DNA of 64,000 nucleotides from Aselliscus stoliczkanus. Its lineage: Eukaryota > Chordata > Mammalia > Chiroptera > Hipposideridae. Each line of letters starts with the position of its first letter. Position 1 is the stretch's first letter. Shown piece after piece: positions 1 to 12,589 of the stretch. A program made the position numbers and the translations under genes. The notes beneath the pieces were generated by a model that did not search any database, had not been told where the DNA came from, and saw only the letters and a program-made list of their open reading frames with translations. The DNA lies in assembly GCA_033961575.1 (NCBI GenBank), contig CM066732.1:95037187-95101186 (forward strand), in the 5' to 3' direction.

Positions 1-329
1 TGTGAGGGACAATCTCCCAATCCTGGCCTCAAGAAGACACAGTTTGTCAAGCAAAGCTGCAAAAAGCCATCCCATTCCCCAGGAGGGAGGGCTCGTAGCA
101 TCACCCAACAAACCACTGTTATGGAGCCTGAGCTGAGAGTGGGCAGATAACCAAGTTGGAGCTCAGAGATGAGGGCCCATCCAGTCCTTGGGAATCACAA
201 CAGCCACGGCCAAAACTCTGGGACCATATCCTTGAGGCCTGGCAGAGTCAGAGCTGCTGAGGCAGACCCCAGCCCCCGAGCCCCAGCAGACTCAACCCTT
301 CCACCCTCATCCCAAGGCCCCATGCCTAC
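1..329 (-). other. BMF: BMF intron, 5' part, before the final coding exon
   Basis: This is intronic sequence downstream of the BH3 exon donor (gtaggc at 329-324 on the minus strand). It contains no further coding exon that I recognise. The last BMF exon is not in the window. Confidence 0.8.
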
Positions 330-490
330 TTGCTGCATATGAAGCCGATGAAACTGGTCTGCAATACACTGAAGCTTTCGGGCAATCTGTATCTCTGCTC
401 GATGTTGCCACTGCCCTTCAGGGGGCTGCTCACCAAGGGGCAAGCCTGCAGGGAAACTGGCAGGGAGAGGGAGCCGGTAGCCAGCATTGC
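330..490 (-). CDS. BMF: BMF coding exon with BH3 domain (residues 98-151)
   Basis: This exon encodes the BH3 part of Bcl-2-modifying factor, a BH3-only protein that binds the groove of pro-survival Bcl-2 proteins and promotes mitochondrial apoptosis. On the minus strand the acceptor reads tctttgcag/GCAAT. The first two bases complete the Gly98 codon split across the intron. The peptide runs GNAGYRLPLP to HRLHMQQ. The BH3 core IARKLQCIADQF (about residues 133-144) has the invariant Leu (137) and Asp (142) of the family. The exon ends in phase 0 at CAGCAA/gtaggc. Residues 1-151 plus a final exon of 33 codons, as I recall it from human, would give the usual 184 residues. That last exon lies left of the window, so the gene is partial here. 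No break or stop is seen in frame. Confidence 0.95.
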
Positions 491-1934
491 CTGCAAAGAC
501 AGAGGGCCCACATCTCAGCATTCTCCACGACTGCCCCTTCTTCCCGTGCCCAACACTCCTGACTGAGACCTGGGGCTGAGGCCTTTATCTGGGCACTCGG
601 CCAAAATTGGACAACCTGACTTGCCTGCTGCCCAAGTGTATAAAAATTGATGGTAAGAGAACAGAAGAGAATGGTCCTAGCCTTCCCTTCAGTTCTCCAT
701 TCACTGGCAATGCCACAGCAAAAGTAATCTGTGTGGGTGAACTTGCCAACTTTCTGTCCTTATTTACCAAGCTTTGCTTGACCACAATTTATTCATGTAG
801 TAGCAGGTTGAAAGCTCTTCTCTGGAAAAGCACTGGAGGCAGCTCTCCAGAGTTCCTGGATTGAGCAAAGCAAGGGGCAGAGAAAGAGAAAATAAAAAAG
901 TGCCTTCACTTTTTAGTGCAGCAAAGGAAGGTTGGTCTCGGGGCTTGAAGCTCTGGGCAATGGTACAAAAACCAAGGACAGAAAACTCCTCAGACCCACA
1001 GGATAGCCAAGTTCCTCTCTGGAGGCAGCCCCAGGTGAGACAGAGTGCTGGCAATCAAGCTGCCGCTAGGGGCGCCCACCCACCTCCTCCCTCCTCTCCC
1101 TAGTCCAGCCTGCCAGCCTTATCCATTTTCTCAGACTCCCGCCAGAACTGTTATGCCAGAATTGCCCTACGAGGCAGCTCCCTCTGGTAATAACTACACG
1201 TCTCCTTAATCTGTCTGTCAGATCTAGCAAGATAGCCTCCAAACCTTTCCCCTCCCTTCATAAGCTATTATGCTGAAAGAGAAAACAGACGGAGTGTCTA
1301 ACCCTGCCCTTTTGCCAGAGGACGGCATATTGCTCATAAAACAAACCATTTAAGCTCACTAATGAAGAGGTCTTGTCCGTTTGAGCCTTAGAATCAGCCC
1401 CTCTGCTGGCATTGAGCCCAGGAAGTCCCAACCTCTTTCTCCAGTTCCCCTTCCAAGCACAGAAAGTCCCAGGAGACAATTGGGGGTCACCTTCTGCCTT
1501 TAGGAACCTTCCCTCCCAGAGGGGGCTGGGTTTTTCCCTTCAGTGTCAACAGCAAGTCACAGACTCAACCTTCTCAAGGGCAACATTAGCTACTGGAAGG
1601 TACAGCACAAGGGCACAAAAGTCTGGGCCACTCAATGGGCTACACGATCCAGGTACCCTTTCTCCAACTCCAGAGGAGACACCATGGACCAAGGATCCCT
1701 CTAGAAAGGGAAAAAAGAATGGAAATAATGGCAGGGCAATTTGCCCTTCTTGGGGCATGAGGAGCACAGGTAAGGAGCAATGACAAGCAGAAAGGTAGCA
1801 GGTGAGAGCTGGGAATCAATAGCCCCTGCTGCTAAATTTGGGGAAGGAAATAGCAAAGAGCAGGTTTGGGGAGGGAAAGTCCCCTCTTTTCCCCCAGTCT
1901 CTATGGGAGGAGTCTTGAAGCTAAGAGCACTCAC
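491..1934 (-). other. BMF: BMF intron between the two coding exons
   Basis: A GT-AG intron of 1444 bp. The donor is gtgagtgctc and the acceptor is gtctttgcag on the minus strand. No recognisable repeat or exon was seen inside. Long open frames here are antisense or shadow frames without protein-like character. Confidence 0.85.
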
Positions 1935-2226
1935 CATAAAAGAGTCGCTGGGGCTCCTCAGTCACCCCACAAGGCAGCATGACACCCTGGCTTGGGGAGG
2001 CTGGACTGAGGGTCTGGGTGGCCTTGTCTTCCTGGCTGGTGGGTCGAAGCCCAGGGCCACAGCAGTGGGTGAGTGGGAAGAGCTGCAGACGGCTGAGGGG
2101 GCAGTCCAGCTGGCTCTGAGCAAACAGGTCAGCAGAGGGCAAGCTCCCAGGTTGGGTCCCCAGATCCCCATCCTCTGGCTGAAACACATCATCCTCCAGC
2201 TCTTCCACACACTGAGGTGGCTCCAT
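1935..2226 (-). CDS. BMF: BMF first coding exon (residues 1-97)
   Basis: This exon encodes the N-terminal half of BMF, which tethers the protein to dynein light chain DYNLL on myosin V motors until stress releases it. The start ATG at 2226-2224 has a good context (GAG ATG G). The peptide begins MEPPQCVEELEDD. The DYNLL-binding motif DKATQT lies at residues 67-72. It is followed by the SP sites at Ser74 and Ser77, which correspond to the JNK/ERK-phosphorylated serines of human BMF. The exon ends TTT TAT G/gtgagt, phase 1, and joins the exon at 490 to rebuild Tyr97-Gly98-Asn99. The reading frame stays open upstream of this ATG to another ATG at 2295, so a longer N-terminus cannot be excluded. 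About 1.4 kb of intron (491-1934) separates the two coding exons. Confidence 0.95.
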
Positions 2227-2716
2227 CTCCCCTGTTAGGGCGTAATAAGGCATCCAGGATGCTGTCCCCACCCAGGCCAACCCTGAAGTGGGCATCCTCC
2301 CCTCCCCTTCCTTCTTCCCTGGTCTCCCTTCTTATCTGGGGAAGTGGGGGCAAGTACTAGTGAAAATAACCCTGGTGGAAAAAGCACTGCCAAGGGTGGC
2401 ATCCACCCCCAAATGTGGACTGCCTCACTGTTCAGGGACTCGCTACACCTCTTTCCTGGGCCCACCCAGAGCTACCCTCCCCTCGGCCTCTTCTTCTGAC
2501 CCAGCTGGTCACAGTCATGAAGTTTGATTGCTACTATCTCTGAGCAACAACTGAGATATGATTAGCTGCTACGAGCACACAGGGTACCTGGGAAAATGTT
2601 AACAAGACTAGCCTCTGTGAGTGGCTGTGGGAGGACAGAAGGGTGCTATGACTAGCTGTACATACAATACTCACAATCTCTCTGTCTCTCTGTCTCTCTG
2701 TCTGTCTCTCTGTCTC

Positions 2717-2768
<52 letters not shown>

Positions 2769-4948
2769 GGGGAGTAACCACCAAGTCTGAGCTGAGTTCC
2801 AGGCTCAGCAATAAAAACAAAAGCCAACCAGCAATCTTAGGGCAGCCAGGTTCCCTCCAAACCTGCTAGGTCCCGCCCAGCTGCCCATCTATGCTAGTCT
2901 CCACCCCCTGCTTGCTCAACACAACAAACAGGCTCCTTGGTGTGGTAAGAGTGTCCTGGGAGAGAGAAGGGAGAAAGACCCAAGTTAGTCATTGCAGCTG
3001 CCCTCTCAGAAGAGTAAAGCTGTCTGCCCACTACAGTTTCGTCTAGAGGGTAGGTCCAGCATCCAGCCACGTGCCCAGGCTTTTCCAGCTCAGTCTATTC
3101 ATTAGTCTCCAGGACTTCAAATCTTTCCCCATAGCCAGCCTACCATTCCTGCCAGCGCTGAACCTGAGATTGGTACAACCTACCTCACAGAAAGGAAGTG
3201 AAATTTGGCCCTTTCTCCATGACCTCACTCCCTGCCTGTACTACTCAGGTTGTTGATAAGTTTCTTAGTGATAAAGAAGTTGTTCTTGCTCCACCTGTTG
3301 GCTCTTGAAGTCTGAGCTTGGAGCCATCCAGCATCTTGAGATTCCCAACTCAGACCCCTACACACACACTAGGAACCCCTCAAGGACCCTGGGGTTAAGG
3401 ATACAGACAGACAACCACCTGAATGGGTTAAGGATACAGAGAGACAATGTTTGTCACTGGCAGATTGGATTAGAGATCCCCTGGGAATTCTGTCTCCCAG
3501 TCTCTTGCCTTTGAAGAACAAGCCAAAAGGTCTGTGGGTTGGTAAAGTACTTAAAAGAAATCTCCATTAAATTCAGAAATTCTGGCTTTCCTAAATGCAA
3601 GCTGTCTCTGAGGAGTTTGTTTTAACCCTCCCTCCATCCCATCTATTCCTGGAACTATCTATGGTCCTATCTCTGCCCTCTTCCCTGGAGATTGAGGAGA
3701 TGCCTACTTGGATGGTAAAACAGGCACCTGGTGTTCTTTCAATAGTGTGTCCCAAAGGAGGGGTGGAGTGAGAGAACTTCAGCTTATCAGCACCAGGAAA
3801 CAGAGTTTCCCGCTTAAAGGAAAGGCTGTCCTGCCAGTCACTGGCAGGGGCTCCCCTCCAGCTCTTCAACCTCCTCTCAGCAAGCTGGCAATCCCAACCT
3901 AAGAAGGGGACCTCCAAAGCCAATCACAAGCAGGAGTCATTGTCTTGGTTCTTCCTTTGAAGCCCGTCACCTCCCCCTCCCCCTTCCCCTCCCAGCAAAG
4001 CCCCAAAGTTCAATCCTTGCCTGGACTGGACGGTGGGGGAGGTGCTGCCAGAGGGTGTGGCTCTGCCATGGAGGGTGGAGGGGGGTGGAGACCCTTCCCA
4101 CTCTCCACAGGAACTGCAGGTGGGTGCCTCCAGAGGGGTGCTGAGCAAGGTCAAGAGTAAACTGACCTGTGCAAAAGAGGTGATGTCCAAACTGGTAGGA
4201 GGGAGGCGGACACATCCTGAGAGCCCTGCCAGGGTAGGCTTTATTGCTAGCAAGGGGAACTAAGGCTCGCTAGAGCCATCCCAGCCCCTAAGGACTCTAA
4301 CAGGGATGCTGAATTTAAGACTCATCCTCCTCCTCCTCCGAGAAGGCAGTAGGCAGACATTCTGAACCTCGACAAGGGCTAAAATCTGGAAGTGCTCACA
4401 TACACACATACACTCACACAACACACAGCCGACCTGGGTGACTCCAGGAGAGAGTGTCGGCCTCCGAGTCGTGATGCCAGGGCTCCGCGCCAGGGTCCAG
4501 CGTGACGAGCACTCGGGGGCTTGGCGCCCAGACTCAATTGGGAAGGAGGGAAAAAGCCCAGCTGTTAAGGAGAGGAGCCTTCAAACTCCGCAGGGAGACA
4601 GGATGCCCCCACCACTCCCTGCTCTACCCCAAAGTAAGATCCAGAGGCCCGGCCGATCTCGGACGCCTAGGTCGGCTCAGCAGGGCACCGCAGGTTGCCC
4701 TGCCCACCTGGACCCAACTCTTTGGACTCTCAAATGCTACTACCCCCAAGTTGCCTGGTGGAGCAGCACACCTCGATGTGCGTTCTGCACCCTGTTCCCG
4801 CAGCCCCGCGCCCCAGTCCCTCATGGTCACCCCACACGCCCGCAGCCCAACCCTTCCCGGGCCCCCACGCGCAGCGCGACTCGTCTCCCCACTTCCCCGA
4901 GGAGGTGCGATCCAACTCCGCCCGGCTCCCGGCCGCCCGGGCGCTCAC
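2227..4948 (-). other. BMF: BMF 5' intron / upstream region with a TC microsatellite
   Basis: This is the region between the first coding exon and the candidate non-coding first exon. It contains the TC microsatellite at 2677-2766. Apart from that it appears to be unique sequence. I cannot fix the acceptor of the coding exon. One candidate is cctaacag just before GGGAGATGG. Confidence 0.55.
2677..2766. repeat. (TCTC/TGTCTC)n microsatellite
   Basis: About 90 bp of TC dinucleotides interrupted at regular intervals by TG, giving TGTCTCTC units. The last 35 or so bases are pure TC. It lies in the BMF 5' intron and is fully pyrimidine/purine asymmetric apart from the G interruptions. Confidence 0.97.
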
Positions 4949-5180
4949 CGGGCTGCGGCGAGAGGCGGGAGGCGGGAGGAGCGAGCAGGGGACGCAGCGG
5001 CAGCGGGCGGGCGAGCACCGGAGGAGGCCACTCCGCACCGCGCGGTATTGTTTCCAAAATACGCCCGCTCGGGGCATCCCGCAAACAGCTGATGAGGCCC
5101 CGCCTCCGGCGCGTCACGCCTACGGCTGGCCAATGGTGAGTGAAGCCCCAAGTCCCGGGCTGGGCGGCTGCCAGGGACAG
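4780..5180 (-). promoter_or_regulatory. BMF: CpG-island promoter of BMF with candidate first exon
   Basis: A GC-rich block with many CpG dinucleotides stands out from the surroundings. It lies at the expected 5' end of BMF. On the minus strand a strong donor CAGCCCG/gtgagcgc ends a candidate non-coding exon at 4949. Upstream are an E-box CAGCTG (5086-5091), a GC box and a CCAAT box (ccaat at 5130-5134 on the plus strand). The transcription start is not determined. The location is inferred from base composition and gene order. Confidence 0.65.
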
Positions 5181-5834
5181 TCATGAATCTACGAACCGTC
5201 CCCTTGGAAACATTGCAAGGGGCCGAGCAAAATTCTGACCCCTCACCAGAAACGCAATCAGTGCGCCGTTGCCTTCGCAGACTCGGTTCCTAATGCAAGC
5301 TAGGTAAGCACAGGAGAGGCCTCCTCTCCATTAGGAGAGAGCAAGGAGGCGCCAAAGTGACTTGCCTTCTCTTTTTCGGGAATTGGCTGAATAAATACTG
5401 CGCGTCCAGAAAGGGAGGGGAGGAGGAGACGGGGAGCTTTTAGTGCGACTGGCGGGTGTCCAGTGGGTGCAAGTGTGGGTCCCTGCGGATCCCGGTATGG
5501 CAGCAAAGCACCCTCCCGCTTGCGAAGCGGGTCTGGGGAAAACTCCAGTCCCAAATCTGTAGGAAGCATGAGAATACGTCGTATATCTGCTGCTGTTACT
5601 TAGTGACATTCAGATCAAACTCATCCAAAGGAATCCACATGTCCTCTTCTTGACTGGGCGTGGAAACAAAATAAGCACCTGGCTGAGGAGAGAAGAGATC
5701 AAGAATGCAGGGGCTGCTTGGGCAGTTGACACACATCCTGTTGTGGCGGCTTCCAGCATCCTGGGGCTTCCAGGAGAGCACCGTGCCCTGCAAATCACAT
5801 ACTATCAGTACGGGAATCTCTGGGCTAGTCACAA

Positions 5835-6365
5835 ACATTTATTGAGCACCTACATTATGCCGGATACAGGGCTGGTAGATGCCAAAAACTTGGTACCTGC
5901 TCTCAGGAAGCTTGCAATCTACTTGGAGAGGTAGACTTGAAAATAATGGAAAGCAGTATGAAATGTGTTAATTTTAGGGATAACGACTGATGGGAGATGC
6001 AGAAAAATTCAGAAGGCAAAAACTGGGGAAAGCTTCAGGGACATGGCTTTTGCATTGGGCCTTAAAGGATGGAGAAATTTTTCAATAAGAAAAACCAGAT
6101 AAAACAGCCCAGGCGAGAGGCAGCAGAATAAAGTGTTAAACTGGAGAATCTGTCCTGGGAGCAGGCTAGAGGACAAGATTATTAGGTGCACACTGGGAGT
6201 TAGGAAGGCGAGCATGGGCAGGTAGATTCAGGTAAGAGTACAGAGGTGTCTCTACAATGTCAGGCTGAGGAATCTGCACTTTATTCTGGAGACCAAGGAG
6301 AGCCAGGAAAGATTTTATGAGTGACTTGACCAAGACTGAATTTTAGGAAAGACAAATGAAGAGGC
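5835..6365 (+). repeat. Ancient interspersed mammalian repeat (family not assigned)
   Basis: It starts with the common phrase TTTATTGAGCACCTAC, followed by a purine-rich body. The phrase about the sum of a long increase, ending GATTTTATGAGTGACTTGACC, resembles a dispersed mammalian repeat also seen at 34010-35060. I recognise the pattern but cannot name the family with confidence. Confidence 0.5.
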
Positions 6366-8513
6366 CATAAATCAGTGATGGGGGGGTCTGACCCCAGAGG
6401 TAGTGGGGACTGGCCCTCCTCTTCCCACCAAGCCGCTCTCTCTGGGTTGTAAACTCAGACAGATTTAAGTGGAGTTGGGACCCTTAGCCCAGAGGAGCCT
6501 GAAGTCACCGGGTGCCTTTTCCCTACCCATGCTTTCCCCTGGCTCCCTCAAAGGGCACGTAAAAGAGAGCGCACCAGGCATTTTGAGGGCTGCGGTTGCT
6601 AGAGTAAGAAAACACTATCCCCAAAGGAGGGAGAAGAGGGAAAAGGGGAAAAAGAGAGAGTCAGAGTTGGCTAGTATCCCAGTCCCCCGCCCCCCCCCGG
6701 AGTTGACAGATATCCAGAAAAAGGTGCTGGAGCCAAAAAGAGGTACATTATTTTACCAGGATGCTTGGCCAAGAGGGAATGTCAGAACTGGTCAGTGTGA
6801 CTGAGCACTCATGCCACATGTGGGGAGATGAGGAGGCCAAGCACAGCCTCTGTGCAGGGTTCTGGGGAGCCCTCTTCACCATGCAGAGATCTCCTTCACC
6901 TCCTTCTTTCCATCCTCACTAGCTTTCCTCCTGGGCTAGTGTCTCAGGCTGGCCAGTGATGACTATGGGAATTATTTTGGATCAAAAGTGGCATTGAAGG
7001 ACAAAGTAGCTCTGAATCTGTCCTCTGCCCCACTCCTGCCCCCACACAGACCCTGGGGAGGGGGGGTCACCCTAATTCTCCTGACCCACCGTAGCTGCTT
7101 AAGCTCTGTCTGCTTCACCACTGCCCTGCAAGGTGGAATTGGGGTCCACAGGGCAAGGAAGCTGGTACAGCAGGGTTTTTACCTGGGATTCATGTCTTCT
7201 CCAGACTCATCAGAGTCTCCTCAGCTTTGGAGTCTGTGAACCCCTGAAACTGGCTAAATTGTGTTTGTGGATTCATGCATTTTTGGAGGGGTGGCTCTGT
7301 AGCTAACAACAGTCTCCTAAAGAGGTCTATGATCCTCTAAAATGTTAAAAATCACCATTGCAGGGAAATAGGGCTGGGGAGTAAAAGGGATCATCTTAGT
7401 GGGTCTGGGCAGTTTGCAAGATGGAGGGGGGTGTCACACCCTCTAGTGACATTTCTTCTAAGACCTCTCTCCCAGGCTTTCCCAGGCTGTTCCCTCAGGC
7501 CGGTTCTAAAGGACACCTGGTGGCTTGGCCTCCTGTGCGCTCAGCCTCTAAGGTCAAGCAGCAGGGGCCCAGCCTTCTAAGCCAGAGAGACCAGAAAAGA
7601 CTGTCAGGGATAAAGGGGTCAGGGAGGTCAGGAGCCTCACTCCCCACCTCTCATCACTGTCAATGCAGGCCCCTCCCCCTGTGCCCTTTCTTCCCATCTA
7701 GCATAGGGCAGACTCAGCAGTGTCAGGACCTGCTGGACGGGAGATCTGGGCTCTGAGCCCCCTGTCCAACAACAGCACCCTAGTAACAGACGAACCCTGA
7801 GCTTTTGACTAGGCTCCGAGCAAACACACATTGCAGTCTCAGCAGCCTTTATTTTGGAGAATTTCCTTTCTTTCCTTCTCTTCCCACCCCTTGCCCCAAT
7901 TTGCTTTTTCCTCTGCTGACTGATGCTGGCTCTAGATGGAGGGTCCCCAGAGAAAGGCAAAGTTGCTCTGAACAGCATCAGCATGCAGGCCTGAGAGGGA
8001 GGCAGACCTTCCCCCCCAATCTGGGAGGGACACAAAGAGTTAAGGGGAGCACTTTCAACAGAAGAGAAAACCCAGCTCCCTGTAGACAGCAGGCAGGAGC
8101 CCTCTCCATTGTTTCACCTGGCTATAGGATTTCTCTCTGAGACAAGGAATGGGCTCTAAAACTCTAGTAACTAGATCACTGGGAAGGGAGGTTTTTAAAA
8201 AACCAGCTGACAGCTGAATAATAGGAATTACCAGGCAGGCCGCCCTGGGGTTACTGAGGTTTGTAACTCAACCCCCAGGGAGGAGTTAGATTGGAAACTG
8301 ATTTATGAGTAAGGTGGGGGTCTTGGAGGGAGAGCCCATAGTGCTTGACTGCTTTGCCTCTTAACTTCCTTCAGGAGAGATCCTCAATGTAAGAAAGACC
8401 AGCACCTGGAAGACTTGGGGTCCTTCCCTCTCTGGACTTGCTCTAGCAGAGTGAATTTATCTCTTCGGTCCATCTGCCTGCAAAGGAATAGTCCCTCTCT
8501 TCTGAGTTGCCGA

Positions 8514-8516
8514 GGT

Positions 8517-8582
<66 letters not shown>

Positions 8583-8655
8583 CAGAGAGACAGAGAGACA
8601 GAGAGACAGAGATAGAGAGACAGAGAGAGAGACAGAGAGACAGAGAGAGAGAGAC
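8514..8655. repeat. Compound (TG)n(GA)n(GACAGA)n microsatellite
   Basis: About 14 TG repeats lead into pure GA repeats and then interrupted GACAGA units. It is the strand-inverted counterpart in composition of the TC tract at 2677-2766. Such purine-rich tracts often form in introns and intergenic DNA by slippage. Confidence 0.97.
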
Positions 8656-10084
8656 GGAGAAAGGGAGATAGCAGAACAGACAAATAGGTTTCTGCTAATT
8701 GGATAAACAAGTGGAGAGACTTGATTTCCAGTCAAGGAGCTCACTACTTGCCAATCACTGGTTCAGTGAGACTCAAATAGAAAAAGCAGGTACTAAAGAG
8801 AAAACGTTTGGGGATTCAGAAATCTGGATGTAAAGGGAAATACAGAGACTGAGGCTGCCATGCCAAAGTCCAGGGGGACCTAAAAGACAAGGTGAAGTCC
8901 AGAATCCCATGAATTATGACATTAAACACATATTCAGTTTTGTTTCTGGGGAACACTCAATAAATATTTTCTGAATGGTGAATGGATGAATGTACATTTC
9001 CACATTTTAAAAATATGAATAGCTTTGTATTGGGGAGTGGGGGAAATAAAAAACCTTTAGTGAGAATTTTCCATGAATGTCCTATCTACATTGTATTTGC
9101 CACTTGGGATGGTTGACCTTACCTGAGTTCTTCTCGCTAGCAGCCCTCCCCTTAGAAGGCAAAGGTGATGCCGTTAATGTTTTGGTACCCTCAGACCACC
9201 CTCCTCCAGGCTTGGCGCATGACAGAACTAAGTCTGTGGAGACAAATTTACAGAAAACTACAAGCATGGCCTCGGGGCAGTGTCCTCAGCTCCCCTCTCC
9301 GTCACCTCCTGCCTAGCCCAGAGTTCAGCATGCTCATCCCATGGGAAAAAAGTTGGCTTTATCCTGCCAGGAGATGAAGAAATCCAGTCAAAATACTCTT
9401 CCTTTAAATCTACTTCCCCAAGGATTCATCCTCTTTCCTGAGCAAAGGTACATCAGTACATCAGTACATACTTCCCTTGAGATTGTCAGGGAAATCTCAG
9501 AAATTTCCAGCTGAGGCCAGAGATCAATTGATCAATTGTCTTCAAGGAAACCTGCCATCCCTGGAAGAGCTGGGGACCTGTCCCTTTCAGGCCTAGAGCC
9601 TCCCAGGTTTTGAATCAAGTGTTGAGAGGATCTGGGCCAAGAAGATGAGTTGGATCAGCTGTTTCCCAGACAACCCCTCAGTCCCCACTGACCTGGAGTG
9701 GAAGAGGGTCCCTATTTGGCATTGAGGGAGGGGCTCCGTCACCCAGGTATGAGCTCATCAAACATTAATTATGTACCTGCCACGTGCTAGGCTACTTGCC
9801 AAGGGCTGAAGGTGTAGATACAGTCCTTGAACATATCTGCCCTCTTTCTTCACAAACAGGAACCCTCATTTGCAGACCTACACACAAGCTGGAAGAGAAA
9901 CTTGGGGACAGGTGAAGAGTATGGCAGGGAGAGCTGCAACTGGAGGAGCAAAGGTTAGACAGCCTTCCCAGGGAGGCTGGGCCTGCCCTGAGGTGGTCTT
10001 GCATTTCCTTGCACAGAGGCACCCCGGAAAAGTTTGATGCCCCCACTTCTTCTCTGTTCCCAAAGCCCACCTGTCATCAGGTCC

Positions 10085-10155
10085 TGTGGAAAGAGCTCTA
10101 GTGATGTCAAGAGATCTGGGTTCAGTTCCCAGCTCTGCCATCAACAGGTGACCTT
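10085..10155 (+). repeat. MIR SINE fragment
   Basis: The text GATCTGGGTTCAGTTCCC followed by AGCTCTGCCATC matches the box B and following part of the ancient MIR SINE in sense orientation. It is short and diverged. Confidence 0.6.
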
Positions 10156-10304
10156 CCAACACTCACAGTAATGTTGGTGCCCTTACAGATTCAGAGGTGG
10201 CCAAATGCAGAGAAACAGTCTGGCTGGGCAGGGGTTAGGACTTCGAGGCAACACCAGTCTCTTATCTCAATCCTGTCTGAGATCCTTGGGCTATAATCAA
10301 AACA

Positions 10305-10510
10305 ACTCCCACCGGCTAAGCACCTACTGAATACCAGACATGTGACAAAAAGTGTCTCATTTAATCCTAAACAATACCAAGAGGGAGCTATGACCCCCTC
10401 CCCCAGGGCCATTTTACACCCAAGAAAACTAAGGTCACATTTCTAAAGACAGGCAAACAGCAACAGAACTATGATTTTTGAGGCCACATCTGTCTGGCCT
10501 GAACGCTGGT
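10305..10510 (-). repeat. MIR SINE, antisense
   Basis: It shows the antisense MIR order: TAAGCACCTACTGAATACC, a CTCATTTAATCCT segment, GCCATTTTACACCC, then AAGGTCACAT. It is diverged but colinear with MIR. Confidence 0.7.
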
Positions 10511-12589
10511 GCTCACATCCCCTTACATCGACTGCCTTAAAAGCACACTCCGTCCCTCCCCACAGACAGAATTCACACCCCTTCCCCCATCAATAACACA
10601 ATGTCCCCTGTGCCCCCAGAACAGGAAGACTCAGCCTGAGGCAGCCTAGCGAGGTAAATTCCAGCTTCTCTCAGTTGCAAACACTCCCACAGCCACCACC
10701 ACCTGCGGCAGAAGCGATTGCATCACCCGCAGGAAGCGGTCCAGCGGCCCAGCATCAGCTCTGGGGCGCATTTTCAGTTCCCACTTCTATCCTTGCCTAC
10801 AATGAGCACACACGGCCTTATCTTCTAGCCCTGCCCCGGCCCTGTGGGTTTAGGCTAACGTGCATGACTGGACCAGGGACTGTGGTCTGTCGTTTGGATG
10901 GGATTTGTAAACGACCAACAGGAGTCCCTCATCCTTTTTTCTCAACATTGCCAGATGGGGGAGGGGAGGTCGGCTGAAGGGGCTTTCCCAGCCAAGGACC
11001 AATCAGAGATCCCGTGTCTCAGAGGAATAGTCCTCTTAGATGCAGGAGACAAGTCCCAGGCAGCCACCGTTACCTCACATCTGCCTTTCAAGGATGAGTA
11101 CCCGCATGTCTGAGCCATGTCTGGCTGTCAGGTGGGCCAGCAAGAGGAAGGTGCTGAAGAGCCTGCCAACACAGCCAGGATGTCTCTGGGGTGGTGCCCA
11201 TTAGACTGACAGCCGCACTGCACTGGGCTTTGCTTCTTTCCTGACATCACCCTGGAATCTTCAGGAAATGAGGATAGAGCCTCCCTCCTGTAGTTTCTCT
11301 TCTGCCCACCCTGGACTTCATTTCTCTCTCTGCCAACTTTCTTTTCCCTCTCCCCCATACAGCACTTTTTCTTTATCTCCTTAATCTCTCTTCCTACCTG
11401 GTTGCTTCCTGCAATTGCCACCTCTCTCTGGCCTCACCTTGACCCCCAGCAGCGATGGTCAGCCCTTTATGGGCTCATAAAAAGGTTGACTTTTAATGGA
11501 AGTCATCATTCCCTGTGTGGAGTTATCATCCCCATTTGAAAATGGTTCCCTTGAGTCTAAGTGACACTTTAAATGGCTCTGTAAGTGGGGCTATCGCTGT
11601 CTCTTCACCCCAAGAGATAGCTATGCTAAACCAGAGGCTGCTATATGGGTCTCCCCCAGCTCTCTGATGCTCTTTGCACCACTAAGCAGACTTACTGCTT
11701 GGCAGGGGTTGTTGCAGCACCCGAACCAGTGATTTGAATAAATGTCAAATTGTTCTTTTAGGACCAGCTCAGCCTCAGCTTACAATACTGGTTTACTTTG
11801 TTTGAAAAAAATGTCAAGATGCAATCTGAAACTGGGTAATGACAGGCCCATTTCGGGCTCTCTCGTAAGGCTTCAGGGTCATCAAACCTGTTCTAGATAT
11901 ATAATAATAAACCTCTAAGGAATGAAGGAGGATCCCAGGAACTCTGATCTCTTCCCCCAATTCAGACCAGGTTAAGAGAGCCTATTCCAGGTTTCATGGC
12001 CTGCTAAGCATCCTTGGAGGCTATGTGAACTCGTGATGAAGAAACCAAATATGGGGATCAATCCTGGATTTCACAATGGGATAGAAATATCGAAAATTCC
12101 CAGATGCTTCAGAGTGGAATCCTTTTTTCAATCCTGACCCCTCTCACAATGAGGGTATAACATACACAAAACTGTATAAGCTCCTGGCATAAAACCTTGA
12201 CCTCAGGGAGAAACTACTTCCCCAGCTTACGTCAGCTCTGAGACAAGTTATAACCTGTGGCCTTCACTGTGCTTTTGGACTAGGTAAACTCTGAGAGCGG
12301 AGCAAGATGTGGCTTTGGGTTTAGAATGCAGTTCTTTGGAAAGCATTCCTAGAGGTTACTGGTTTCATTGTCTGCAGGAAGGAAATTTTGCTTATTTATT
12401 GCTCAAATATACCCTGTAGGCAGAGAGCTTCTGTCTTCCATTTCTTTGGTACTTAAAACAAAGTTTGTGTCATTGTCTTTGAAATATGAGAAATATTTTA
12501 AAAAAATAACTTAGTCTTATGTTTTGGGGACTTTGTTTCATTTGATCTCTTTTTTATTTTTTGGCAATGGGAGGTCTCTTCCTATTTCT

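Larger units (their letters stand above)
5200..12570. other. Intergenic sequence, no gene recognised
   Basis: This stretch lies upstream of BMF. It holds the GA/TG microsatellite at 8514-8655, an old interspersed repeat at 5835-6365, a LINE-2-like 3' tail near 8930-8990 and MIR pieces near 10.1 and 10.4 kb. The rest reads as unique non-coding DNA. The open frames are short and not protein-like. Confidence 0.7.

Noticed and set aside
4438..5139. A 233-codon open frame on the plus strand over the BMF CpG island
   Set aside because: High GC removes stop codons by chance. Three overlapping frames are open at once, the peptide is Pro/Arg/Ser-rich without a domain, and the region fits the BMF promoter.
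8236..8277. An inverted repeat (CCCTGGGGTT ... AACCCCCAGGG) as a possible terminator or RNA hairpin
   Set aside because: A short imperfect stem in unique intergenic DNA with no transcript context. Similar pairs are expected by chance.
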